Shown here piece by piece: positions 5,946 through 13,173 of a stretch of DNA of 19,477 nt. Each line of letters starts with the position of its first letter. Position 1 is the first letter of the stretch. Source of the stretch: Clostridia bacterium (GTDB lineage Bacteria; Bacillota; Clostridia; Christensenellales; Aristaeellaceae); contig CAAGII010000126.1 of NCBI GenBank assembly GCA_900769875.1, positions 1 through 19,477 of the forward strand, read 5' to 3'. The notes below the pieces were generated by a model, which saw only the letters and a program-made list of their open reading frames with translations, did not search any database and was not told the DNA's origin. The translations under genes were made by a program, and so were the position numbers.

Positions 5946-7451
5946 TTACTTCGGACGCTCGGCGTTCTTGAGCTGCACGTCGTGGTAGCCGCCCTCCACG
6001 ATACTGGTTGCGGATACAAGGGTAATCTTCGCCTTCTGCTGCAGCTCCTCAATGGTCAGCGCGCCGCAGTTGCACATGGTGTGCCTCACCTTGCTCAAGG
6101 ACAGGCTCACGTTATCCTTGAGGCTACCGGCGTAGGGCACATAAGAATCCACGCCTTCCTCAAAGGAGAGCTTCTTTGCGCCGCCCATATCGTAGCGCTG
6201 CCAGTTACGAGCACGGGCAGAGCCCTCGCCCCAGTATTCCTTCATATAGGAGCCGTTCACCATCAGGCGGCGGGTGGGGCTCTCGTCAAAGCGGGCGAAA
6301 TAGCGGCCCAGCATCAGGAAATCAGCGCCCATCGCCAGCGCGAGGGTCATATGATAGTCGTGCACGATACCACCGTCGGAGCAGATCGGGATATAGATAC
6401 CGGTTTCCTTGAAGTACTCATCCCTGGCCTGCGCAACCTCGATCACAGCGCTTGCCTGACCGCGGCCGATACCCTTCTGCTCACGGGTGATGCAGATGGA
6501 GCCGCCGCCAATGCCGATCTTCACAAAGTCCGCGCCGGCCTCGGCAAGGAAGCGGAAGCCGTCACGATCCACCACGTTGCCCGCGCCGACCTTCACGCTA
6601 TCGCCATAGCGGCTGCGGATCCAGTCAATGGTCAGCTTCTGCCATTCGGAGAAGCCCTCGGAGGAGTCAATGCACAGCACGTCAGCACCGGCCTCCACCA
6701 GTGCGGGTACGCGCTCGGCGTAATCGCGGGTGTTGATACCGGCGCCCACAATGTAGCGCTTCTGCTTGTCCAGCAGTTCATGGGGGTTTTCCTTATGAGA
6801 GGCGTAGTCCTTGCGGAACACGAAATACTTCAGACGCTGGTTGTCGTCCACGATGGGCAGGCTGTTCAGCTTGTGCTCCCAGATGATGTCGTTGGCTTCC
6901 TTCAACGTGACGCCATCCTTGGCATACACGATATTCGCAAAGGGGGTCATGAAGCTTCTGACCTTGACATCAGGCTCCATGCGGCTCACACGATAGTCAC
7001 GGCTGGTCACAATGCCCACCAGCTTGCCCGTCGCCGTACCGTCCTCCGTCACAGCCATGGTGCTGTGACCCGTCCGCGCCTTCAGTTCCAGCACGTCCGC
7101 AAGGGTATTGTCAGGACTGATATTGGAATCGCTCGGCACGAAGCCTGCCTTGTAGTTCTTGACGCGGGCGACCATCGCCGCCTCTTCCTCCACGGTCTGG
7201 CTGCCATAGATGAAGGAGATGCCGCCCTCCGTAGCCAGCGCAACGGCCATCTTCTCGCCGGAGACGCTCTGCATGATCGCGGACACCATGGGGATATTCA
7301 TCATCAGGGGGCATTCCTCCTGACCCTTGCGGTACTTGACCAGCGGAGTCCGGAGGCTAACATTGGAAGGAATGCACTCTGCGGAGGAATAGCCCGGTAC
7401 CAGCAGGTATTCGCTGAAGGTATGAGAGGGCTCGGAGTAGTAGTACGCCAT
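5946..7451 (-). CDS. guaB: IMP dehydrogenase
   Basis: A 501-residue IMP dehydrogenase, which oxidises IMP to XMP with NAD+, the committed step of GMP synthesis. The TIM barrel is interrupted by a CBS pair (about residues 110-215, with VGIVTSRDYR and SLPIVDDNQRLKYFV). The catalytic loop is IGGGSICITREQ with nucleophile Cys320; the usual GPGSIC proline is glycine here. Other conserved parts are VLCIDSSEGFSEWQ, VKVGAGNVV, ICSDGGIVHDYHMTLALAMGAD and a flap region WGEGSARARNWQRYD carrying the expected Arg-Tyr pair. The N-terminus (SEPSHTFSEYLLVPGYSS) and flap resemble a distinct IMPDH subtype I recall from Clostridia and Bacteroidetes rather than the B. subtilis type. Start ATG 7451 follows AAAGGGG. 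It has its own promoter and terminator, so it is monocistronic. No guanine riboswitch is evident in its short leader. Confidence 0.93.
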   Translation of the reverse strand: MAYYYSEPSHTFSEYLLVPGYSSAECIPSNVSLRTPLVKYRKGQEECPLMMNIPMVSAIMQSVSGEKMAVALATEGGISFIYGSQTVEEEAAMVARVKNYKAGFVPSDSNISPDNTLADVLELKARTGHSTMAVTEDGTATGKLVGIVTSRDYRVSRMEPDVKVRSFMTPFANIVYAKDGVTLKEANDIIWEHKLNSLPIVDDNQRLKYFVFRKDYASHKENPHELLDKQKRYIVGAGINTRDYAERVPALVEAGADVLCIDSSEGFSEWQKLTIDWIRSRYGDSVKVGAGNVVDRDGFRFLAEAGADFVKIGIGGGSICITREQKGIGRGQASAVIEVAQARDEYFKETGIYIPICSDGGIVHDYHMTLALAMGADFLMLGRYFARFDESPTRRLMVNGSYMKEYWGEGSARARNWQRYDMGGAKKLSFEEGVDSYVPYAGSLKDNVSLSLSKVRHTMCNCGALTIEELQQKAKITLVSATSIVEGGYHDVQLKNAERPK

Positions 7452-7487
7452 CGTCTGAAACCCCTTTCGTTGCGTTGTTAAGAATAT

Positions 7488-7516
7488 ATATTACCAACTC
7501 GCCCAATCTTTGTCAA
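7488..7516 (-). promoter_or_regulatory. promoter of guaB
   Basis: Minus strand: perfect TTGACA (7511-7516), 17-bp spacer, TAATAT (7488-7493) inside an A/T-rich run that offers alternative -10 registers. The leader would be about 30 nt. No clear terminator separates it from the upstream esterase gene, so some read-through into guaB is possible. Confidence 0.7.
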
Positions 7517-7572
7517 GACTGATAATCAGGTCGGTATTCGCAGCAATTCCGCCAGCTTTCCCGCTCCGCCGC

Positions 7573-9285
7573 TCATTTCTGCCGCCACTTTTCCGTCTGC
7601 GCCACCTGCGAATACAGCACGCCATGCAGGGGCTTGAGACCCTTGATGGCAAACATCTCCTCCAGCGTCACAAACCTGTAGCCCTGCGCCTGCAGTCGCG
7701 GAATGACCCTGTCAATCGCCTGCACCGTGTTGTCGTTGCCTTCCATATCATGCAGCAGCATCATCGCGCCATCCGCCGCCTTCTCAAGCATACCGCTTTC
7801 ACGGTGCTCGGCGCTTGCATCCGGCATCCAGTCCTCACAGCCATAACCGCAGATGAAGGGCATGCCGACCTGATCAAACAGCTCCTCACTGACCGCGATA
7901 TACGGCGGACGGAAGAATACCGGCTGCCTGCCGGTGATGGCGCGGATGGCCTCACAGCTGCGCGCGATATCCTCGCGCACCGCCTCCGCGGACATTTCGC
8001 TCATCACCGCATGTTTCTGTGAATGGCACTCGATCTCATGCCCCATGGCCATTTCCCGGTGGATTGCCGGGATGCTCTTTTCCGTGATGTTGTCGCCAAT
8101 CAGGAAGAACGTGCCCTTGACATGATGCTTTTCAAGGACGCGCAGCACATCGTAGGTCGTGGTATCATTCGGGCCGTCGTCAAAGGTGAGCGCAATCAGC
8201 GGCTGCGTGTTCGCACGCGTCTTATCCGGCATCAGTTCCCGGATGCGATCCGCAAGGATACCAGCCACGCGCGTATGCGTACGCTCCGTGGGGTGATAGT
8301 CCGCCACGTAGCCCTCCAGTTCCTCGATGATCGGCTCATAGCGCAAGAGACTGACGTTCTCATCTCCCGTATCACGGCGATAGTCCGCCACTGCGTCCTC
8401 CAGATATGGGTACAGCGCATCGCCCATCACCCCCAGCGTGCAGAGGATGTGCGCATCCGGGTTGCAGGCGCGAACCGTGCGCAGAAACATCGCATAGTCC
8501 GCGCGGTACATCAGGCGACGCTCCTCGGTGGTACAATAGCTCGCGTCGTTCGTGCCAAGGTTAATGGCGACCACATCCGGCTGGCGGTCGCAGAAATCCC
8601 ACGCCCATGCCTGCGGCTGCCCGGCGTCGCACTCGCTGTAGGAAAAGCCAAGGCGCTGGTAGTAGGTGGGCAGCAGCTGATCGTCGTGCCGCCTGCCATC
8701 GCCAGAAAAGCCGCTGACAATGCCGTATCCGCTCAGCGAAACAAGGCTGTAGTCAGCGTCCAGCAGCTGCGCCGTCCTGTAGGCGTAGGCGCGACTCGCG
8801 TCCTCTGTCGCGGTGCGGAAGGCGTGCGACGCGTCCTCGTCGTCCACGCCGTACCCGCAGGTGATGGAATCGCCCACAAATTCAATGAACAGCCCCTTCT
8901 CCGCCGTAGGCCGGATGTCGCCATCCGTCTCGATCCCGCGGATGCCGACGATGGACATCGCGCTTTCGGACAGCTTCAGCACGCGCACCGTCGCGCTGCG
9001 CGCTTCGCTTTCCTCAAAGGCTGTGACGCATTTGAGCGGCGCGTCCATCATCAAATCTGCGCAGCGTTTGCCATCCACTTCAATGGCGATGCGGGCAAGG
9101 TCGGTATCGCCCTCCCGCTTTTCGGCCCGATTGTCGCCCACAAGCATCAAGCGGCATACCGAAGCGTGTACCGTAAACTCAATGCCCGTGGCAGACCACG
9201 CAAGATAGCGCGTATCCCCTGCCATGCGGGTGCGCCCCAGCAGCTTCACATGGTTCTTGTCAGCAGGAAACTGGTGCAGTTCCAT
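7573..9285 (-). CDS. two-module carbohydrate esterase: CE2-like SGNH esterase fused to CE4 (NodB) polysaccharide deacetylase
   Basis: A 570-residue protein with two complete hydrolase modules. Residues 1-130 are a beta-rich domain like the jelly roll that starts CE2 acetyl-xylan esterases. Residues 131-350 are an SGNH hydrolase: FVGDSITCGYG (nucleophile Ser140), SGYGIVSG, INLGTNDASY (block III, 241-250) and DYHPTERTH (His331). Residues 362-545 are a NodB deacetylase: ALTFDDGPND (metal Asp370), HSQKH (His421 and His425), FFRPPY (457-462), CEDW and LLHD (510-513). All five NodB motifs are intact. Neither signal peptide nor membrane anchor is present, so it should act in the cytoplasm, perhaps removing O- and N-acetyl groups from imported oligosaccharides; that role is inference. 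ATG 9285 follows AAGGGGATGG. It is divergent from the radical SAM gene and upstream of guaB, with no transporter or glycosidase beside it. Confidence 0.88.
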   Translation of the reverse strand: MELHQFPADKNHVKLLGRTRMAGDTRYLAWSATGIEFTVHASVCRLMLVGDNRAEKREGDTDLARIAIEVDGKRCADLMMDAPLKCVTAFEESEARSATVRVLKLSESAMSIVGIRGIETDGDIRPTAEKGLFIEFVGDSITCGYGVDDEDASHAFRTATEDASRAYAYRTAQLLDADYSLVSLSGYGIVSGFSGDGRRHDDQLLPTYYQRLGFSYSECDAGQPQAWAWDFCDRQPDVVAINLGTNDASYCTTEERRLMYRADYAMFLRTVRACNPDAHILCTLGVMGDALYPYLEDAVADYRRDTGDENVSLLRYEPIIEELEGYVADYHPTERTHTRVAGILADRIRELMPDKTRANTQPLIALTFDDGPNDTTTYDVLRVLEKHHVKGTFFLIGDNITEKSIPAIHREMAMGHEIECHSQKHAVMSEMSAEAVREDIARSCEAIRAITGRQPVFFRPPYIAVSEELFDQVGMPFICGYGCEDWMPDASAEHRESGMLEKAADGAMMLLHDMEGNDNTVQAIDRVIPRLQAQGYRFVTLEEMFAIKGLKPLHGVLYSQVAQTEKWRQK

Positions 9286-9348
9286 TTGAATCCATCCCCT
9301 TTATCAAGGCTGTATGATGATCGTTGGCAAGCGGCCCAATCCCGCACC

Positions 9349-9377
9349 ATCATAGCACATCCGCTTCGCTTCCACAA
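9349..9377 (-). promoter_or_regulatory. promoter of the esterase/deacetylase gene
   Basis: Minus strand: TTGTGG (9372-9377), 17-bp spacer ending TGC, TATGAT (9349-9354), an extended -10 promoter giving a leader of about 56 nt. Confidence 0.7.
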
Positions 9378-9387
9378 GGCGGCAGAC

Positions 9388-9398
9388 GGCAAATTGCC
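9388..9398. promoter_or_regulatory. small palindrome midway between divergent promoters
   Basis: GGCAAATTGCC is a perfect 5-bp-arm palindrome centred at 9393, between the two divergent -35 boxes (9372-9377 and 9418-9423) and outside both predicted transcripts. It may be an operator half shared by both genes. It is short enough to occur by chance. Confidence 0.25.
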
Positions 9399-9417
9399 CG
9401 AAAAAGCCGTGTTCGTC

Positions 9418-9446
9418 TTGCGATAGGGCGCGACTTCTGCTATGCT
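9418..9446 (+). promoter_or_regulatory. promoter of the radical SAM gene
   Basis: TTGCGA (9418-9423), 17-bp spacer ending TGC, TATGCT (9441-9446). The start near 9453 leaves a leader of only about 14 nt, with GGGAGG at 9454-9459. Confidence 0.65.
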
Positions 9447-9466
9447 CAATAGCGGGAGGTATCCAC

Positions 9467-10348
9467 ATGCATTTTGTTGACGCAAAGCATTTGCTGCAGC
9501 CGGGAAACGGCATGAATATCTATCGTGGCTGCACGCATGGCTGCATCTATTGCGACAGTCGCAGCACCTGCTATCAGATGAAGCATGCCTTTGAGGATAT
9601 CGAGGTCAAGCGCAACGCGCCGCAGCTGCTGGAAAAGGAGCTGCGTCAGAAGCGGCAGCGCTGCATGATCGGCACAGGCGCCATGTGCGATCCGTACATG
9701 CACTGCGAGGAAACACTGATGCTCACCAGACAGTGCCTGCAGCTGATCGCGGATCATGGCTTCGGGCTTGCCGTTCAGACCAAATCCGACAGAATTCTGC
9801 GTGACATCGACCTGCTTGACCGCATCAACCGTCAGTCGCGCTGCGTCGTGCAGATGACGCTGACCACATACGACGAAGCGCTGTGCGCAATCCTTGAACC
9901 TGACGTATGCACCACGCGCCGCCGCTATGAGGCGCTCAGGGAGATGCACGCGCGCGGCATTCCCACCGTGGTCTGGATGACGCCCATTCTCCCCTTCATC
10001 AACGACACGCCGGAGAACATCCGCGCGCTTGTTGAGCTGTGCGCGGACGCCGGCGTGATGGGCATCATCTACTTCGGTGCAGGCACCACCATCCGGGACG
10101 GCGACCGCGAATACTTCTTCGCGGCGCTCGACAGGCACTTTCCCGGCATGAAGCAGCGCTATCTCAAGCGCTACGGCAATGCCTACGAGTGCATGAGCGA
10201 CCGCGATCCGGAGCTGACAGCGCTGTTCCATCAGCTGTGCGAGCAGCACCGCATCATCCACAGCAACAGGGAGCTGTTCACCTACATGCATACCTATCCT
10301 TCAAAGGAGCCCGCGTGTGAGCAGTTGTCCATGTTTGACCTACCGTAG
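9467..10348 (+). CDS. SPL-family radical SAM protein
   Basis: A 293-residue radical SAM enzyme. The [4Fe-4S] cluster motif is RGCTHGCIYCDSR (Cys22, Cys26, Cys29), the CX3CX2C arrangement with YRGCTHGC typical of the spore-photoproduct-lyase-like subgroup (Rv2578c-type). Downstream are IGTGAMCDPYMHCEE (about 69-83), LAVQTKSDRILRD, VQMTLTTYDEALCAILEPD, and PILPFINDTPENI followed by GVMGIIYFGAG, matching the barrel strands of that subgroup. It is too short and lacks the specific residues to be called a true spore photoproduct lyase, and its substrate is unknown. ATG 9467 follows GGGAGG. Monocistronic; only 6 nt separate its stop from the stop of the converging M20 gene, with no terminator between. 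Confidence 0.88.
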   Translation: MHFVDAKHLLQPGNGMNIYRGCTHGCIYCDSRSTCYQMKHAFEDIEVKRNAPQLLEKELRQKRQRCMIGTGAMCDPYMHCEETLMLTRQCLQLIADHGFGLAVQTKSDRILRDIDLLDRINRQSRCVVQMTLTTYDEALCAILEPDVCTTRRRYEALREMHARGIPTVVWMTPILPFINDTPENIRALVELCADAGVMGIIYFGAGTTIRDGDREYFFAALDRHFPGMKQRYLKRYGNAYECMSDRDPELTALFHQLCEQHRIIHSNRELFTYMHTYPSKEPACEQLSMFDLP

Positions 10349-10354
10349 CGGACG

Positions 10355-11434
10355 TCAGTCGCCGTTCAGAAGTAGCCACCATGCGTCAATGATGAAGGGC
10401 AGCGCCTCGTCCGGGAATTCATAGTCTGCGGTATGCAGCCCGGGGCAGCGTTCACCCGCGCCAACGCCAAAGAACGCGCCCTTCACCCGCTGAAGATACC
10501 AGCCGAAATCCTCACTCCAGCGCATGGGCACGGGCAGCACAAAGCCGCCGCACAGCCTCAGCACCTTGTCCGCACAAGCAGCGTCGTTGACCGTAGCCGG
10601 GAACGGATCCTCCACCTCAAAGGCGCAGGATAGCCCATGCGTCTGCGCAAGCGTCACAGCCTTTTCACGAATGAGCCGCTCAAGCAGGGACAGATCATCA
10701 TCCTGCTCGCTGCGGCACGTCAGCCAAATTTCTGCGTCCGCCGCCGCGGAGCCGAACGCCTTCTCGCCAAGGCGCGTTCCAATGGGCGTACACAGCGTCA
10801 TGCCATGGTAACGGGACGCGTCCGCAAGCGAGGGGAGCGCGCAGAGCAGTTCACCGACCGCCTGCGCCGGATTCACGCCAAGCTCCGGGTACGCCGCGTG
10901 CGTTGGCCGGCCCGTCAGACGAATGCTCAGCCCGCGTGAAGCGCACGCAAACGTGCCGCGCCGCGTCGTGATCTGCCCAAGCGGGAATCCGGGCAGATTA
11001 TGCAGCCCGTAGATTTCGTCCACATGCTCCTGTTCAAGCATGGAAAGGCAAGCCTGCGCGCCCTGTCCGGTCTCCTCGGCAGGCTGAAAAAGCAGGAAAA
11101 CATTGCGCTCGAGCGTCGCACCCTCCAGCATCAGCGCCACGGCGCATAGCCCGGCCGCATGCCCGTCGTGCCCGCAAAGATGAGACGCGCCGCCACCCGG
11201 CAGAGGCAAAGCGTCATCATCGGCGCGCAGCGCAATGGCGCTGCGGTGCGCGTTGCTCTCGCGATGCGCCGCATAGAAGCCCGCGCCGCATGGATGCAGC
11301 GTCATGGAGGTATGCGCCGTCAGCCATTGCATCAGCAGTGCCCTTGTACGTACCTCATGTCCCGAAATTTCTGGGCATGCGTGGAGCGCTTCGCGCAGCG
11401 CTGTTGCCTCCCGAATTGCATCGTCTCTTGTCAT
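10355..11434 (-). CDS. M20D-family amidohydrolase/aminoacylase
   Basis: A 359-residue cytoplasmic zinc-type peptidase of the M20D group (aminoacylase, hippurate hydrolase, N-acetyl-amino-acid deacylase), which removes acyl groups from amino acids. Metal and catalytic motifs are CGHDGHAAG (87-95), PAEETGQGA (118-126, catalytic Glu pair), YGLHNLP (142-148), the lid-domain signature TGRPTHAAYPELGVNP (174-189) and the C-terminal GLHTADYEFPDE with the last metal histidine. Start: ATG 11449 would lie at or before the predicted transcription start (about 11447), so ATG 11434, spaced correctly after AGGTGG, is chosen; the leader is about 13 nt. The neighbours suggest amino-acid catabolism: it is divergent from serine dehydratase across a symmetric element. 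The exact substrate is unknown. Confidence 0.9.
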   Translation of the reverse strand: MTRDDAIREATALREALHACPEISGHEVRTRALLMQWLTAHTSMTLHPCGAGFYAAHRESNAHRSAIALRADDDALPLPGGGASHLCGHDGHAAGLCAVALMLEGATLERNVFLLFQPAEETGQGAQACLSMLEQEHVDEIYGLHNLPGFPLGQITTRRGTFACASRGLSIRLTGRPTHAAYPELGVNPAQAVGELLCALPSLADASRYHGMTLCTPIGTRLGEKAFGSAAADAEIWLTCRSEQDDDLSLLERLIREKAVTLAQTHGLSCAFEVEDPFPATVNDAACADKVLRLCGGFVLPVPMRWSEDFGWYLQRVKGAFFGVGAGERCPGLHTADYEFPDEALPFIIDAWWLLLNGD

Positions 11435-11453
11435 GTTGATCCACCTCATGGCG

Positions 11454-11482
11454 ATTATAGCAGCTTTCCGGGCGCGAAGCAA
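11454..11482 (-). promoter_or_regulatory. promoter of the M20 gene
   Basis: Minus strand: TTGCTT (11477-11482), 17-bp spacer ending TGC, perfect TATAAT (11454-11459). The -35 box lies inside the inverted repeat at 11473-11493. Confidence 0.8.
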
Positions 11483-11493
11483 GGGACTTCGCG
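11473..11493. promoter_or_regulatory. CGCGAAG-N7-CTTCGCG inverted repeat, candidate operator
   Basis: Perfect 7-bp arms (11473-11479 and 11487-11493) with a 7-bp spacer lie between the divergent M20 and sdaAB promoters. The element covers the M20 -35 box and ends 8 bp before the sdaAB -35 box. Neither predicted transcript includes it, so it is not a terminator. Its size and place fit a dimeric repressor or activator site. Confidence 0.5.
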
Positions 11494-11500
11494 TTTTCCG

Positions 11501-11529
11501 TTGACAAGGGAAATCGGCTTTGCTACAAT
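11501..11529 (+). promoter_or_regulatory. promoter of sdaAB-sdaAA
   Basis: Perfect TTGACA (11501-11506), 17-bp spacer ending TGC, TACAAT (11524-11529). The leader is about 28 nt with GGAGGAG at 11551-11557. Confidence 0.85.
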
Positions 11530-11563
11530 ACCCTCGTGAACTCTGTATACGGAGGAGATCGAC

Positions 11564-12229
11564 ATGGATTTGTTTGATTTGATAGGTCCGGTGATGATCG
11601 GACCCAGCAGCAGCCACACAGCGGGCGCTGCCCGGATCGGTCTGACCGCAAGACTCCTGCTTGGCGAGGAGGTTCGCAGTGCGGACATCATGCTGCACGG
11701 TTCCTTTGCCAAAACCTATCACGGCCACGGCACCGATCGCGCGATTGTCGGCGGTCTGCTGGGCATGGCGGTGGATGATCCGCGTCTGCGCGATTCGCTT
11801 ACCATCGCGCAGGAAAGAGGCATGGAGGTGCGCTTCTCCAGCATCAGCATCCGCGGCGCGCATCCCAACACAGTGCGGCTGAAGCTGACGGGCGAGACCG
11901 GTGGTCAGCTGATGATGGAAGCCGCGTCTGTCGGCGGCGGCAATATCAGCATCAACAAGCTGAACGACATTCATGTGGATTTCTCGGGCAAGGAAAACAC
12001 GCTTGTCATCCATTCCGTGGACACCCCCGGTGTGGTGGCCAATGTAACCAGCTGCCTGTCGCAGCAGAAAATCAACATTGCCACCATTCAGCTTTTCCGG
12101 CGCAGGATCGGTTCGGACGTGATGATGGTGCTGGAATTGGACGGCACGCCATCGGAGCTGACCATGATGTATCTTCGCGCGCTGGAAGGAATCACCAGCG
12201 TGGTGTTTATGCAAAGGAGGGGTTCCTGA
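11564..12229 (+). CDS. sdaAB: L-serine dehydratase, iron-sulfur-dependent, beta subunit
   Basis: A 221-residue beta subunit of the oxygen-sensitive [4Fe-4S] L-serine dehydratase, which converts L-serine to pyruvate and ammonia together with the alpha subunit. The N-terminus MDLFDLIGPVMIGPSSSHTAG (the last seven residues are the family signature that helps shape the active site) and HGSFAKTYHGHGTDRAIVGG are conserved. Residues from about 145 form an ACT domain (LVIHSVDTPGVVANVTSCLS and INIATIQLFR), the likely serine-sensing or dimerisation part. Length matches the B. subtilis-type split enzyme. The stop codon is 1 nt before the sdaAA start, and the sdaAA ribosome binding site lies in this gene's last codons, so the two are translationally coupled. 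Confidence 0.95.
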   Translation: MDLFDLIGPVMIGPSSSHTAGAARIGLTARLLLGEEVRSADIMLHGSFAKTYHGHGTDRAIVGGLLGMAVDDPRLRDSLTIAQERGMEVRFSSISIRGAHPNTVRLKLTGETGGQLMMEAASVGGGNISINKLNDIHVDFSGKENTLVIHSVDTPGVVANVTSCLSQQKINIATIQLFRRRIGSDVMMVLELDGTPSELTMMYLRALEGITSVVFMQRRGS

Positions 12230-12230
12230 G

Positions 12231-13091
12231 ATGGACTATTCGCTGAAGGAATGGATTCGCCTCTCCCATGAGGCAGGCTCTCTGGCGAACGCTGCCGTAG
12301 CTGCGCAGGCGGAGGAATCGGGAATGTCGGATGACGAAGCTCGGTCGCTCATGCGCAATCATCTGCACTGTATGCGCGAGGCCGTGGCAAGCGGGCTGGA
12401 CGCCACACTGCGTTCGGTCAGCGGTCTGACCGGCGGTCAGGCTGCGCTGTTTCACCAGTATTTACAAAAGGGCGGCTCGCTGTGCGGATCGCTGCTGGGC
12501 AAGGCGGAGGTCTACGCGCTGGCGACGGCAGAATGCAACGCCTGCATGGGCAAAATCGTTGCCGCGCCGACCGCAGGCGCATGCGGCATTCTGCCCGGCT
12601 GCGTCCTTTCTATGCTTGAGGACGGCGGTGTGGACGAAGCTGCCGCTGTCAACGCGCTGTTTGTTGCCGCTGCGGTCGGACAGTCCATCGCGACCGCTGC
12701 CAGCATTTCAGGCGCGGAGGGCGGCTGTCAGGCGGAATGCGGCTCGGCTGCTGCCATGGCGGCGGCGGCGTTGGTCTATCTACGCGGCGGAAGCGCTTCA
12801 CAGAGCGTGGACGCGGCTTGCTTTGCCATCATGAATCTGCTGGGACTGGTGTGCGACCCGGTCGGTGGGCTGGTCGAAGTTCCCTGCGTGTACCGCAATG
12901 TGGGTTCGTGCGGCATCGCCTTCACTGCAGCAGATCTCGCGCTTGCCGGAATCTCCTGCCCCATCGATCCCGACGAGGTCCTGATCGCCATGAAGGACGT
13001 GGGCGACGCGCTTCCCCAGTCGCTGCGGGAAACCGGCGAGGGCGGCTGCGCCTCCTGCCCCAGTGTCTGCGCAAAGCTGAACAACAAATAA
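12231..13091 (+). CDS. sdaAA: L-serine dehydratase, iron-sulfur-dependent, alpha subunit
   Basis: A 286-residue alpha subunit. It carries the cysteines that hold the catalytic [4Fe-4S] cluster in the expected contexts: SGAEGGCQAECGSA (160-173), LLGLVCDPVGGLVEVPC (203-219) and a further Cys in NVGSCGIAF. Also present are VAAPTAGACGILPG (110-123) and the C-terminal ALPQSLRETGEGGCA, which is the C-terminal signature of the type II enzyme. AAAGGAGGGG lies 10-11 nt before ATG 12231. The cluster is oxygen-labile in this family, which fits an anaerobe using serine as an energy and pyruvate source. The gene ends before a strong bidirectional terminator. Confidence 0.95.
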   Translation: MDYSLKEWIRLSHEAGSLANAAVAAQAEESGMSDDEARSLMRNHLHCMREAVASGLDATLRSVSGLTGGQAALFHQYLQKGGSLCGSLLGKAEVYALATAECNACMGKIVAAPTAGACGILPGCVLSMLEDGGVDEAAAVNALFVAAAVGQSIATAASISGAEGGCQAECGSAAAMAAAALVYLRGGSASQSVDAACFAIMNLLGLVCDPVGGLVEVPCVYRNVGSCGIAFTAADLALAGISCPIDPDEVLIAMKDVGDALPQSLRETGEGGCASCPSVCAKLNNK

Positions 13092-13122
13092 TGCCCGCGT
13101 CAAGGATTTCATTGCTTAAATC

Positions 13123-13161
13123 AAAGGAAGCGGCGAATCATCGCGTTCGCCGCTTCCTTTT
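13123..13161. terminator. bidirectional terminator between sdaAA and the secreted Ig/LRR gene
   Basis: A perfect 15-bp stem (13123-13137 with 13146-13160), 8-nt loop and TTTT at the plus-strand end; the minus-strand reading ends in CCTTTGA. It serves both converging genes. Confidence 0.9.
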
Positions 13162-13173
13162 GCTATGGATCGA

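Noticed and set aside
5711..6052. N-terminal extension of the P-loop protein by about 114 codons.
   Set aside because: The extension spans a good promoter, the guaB terminator and the end of guaB; it is arginine- and serine-rich without homology, and the P-loop domain starts at ATG 5710.
5808..7481. A 557-codon open frame opposite guaB, and similar long frames opposite other genes (4060-5025, 8023-9426, 13165-14781, 14836-15588, 16327-16920, 18356-19429).
   Set aside because: They lie antisense to genes with clear conserved domains, have biased low-complexity translations without recognisable motifs, and lack ribosome binding sites. GC-rich third positions on the coding strand readily create such frames.
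11435..12214. N-terminal extension of the M20 protein through the sdaAB gene.
   Set aside because: It is simply open antisense to sdaAB; the M20 promoter and ribosome binding site place the start at 11434.
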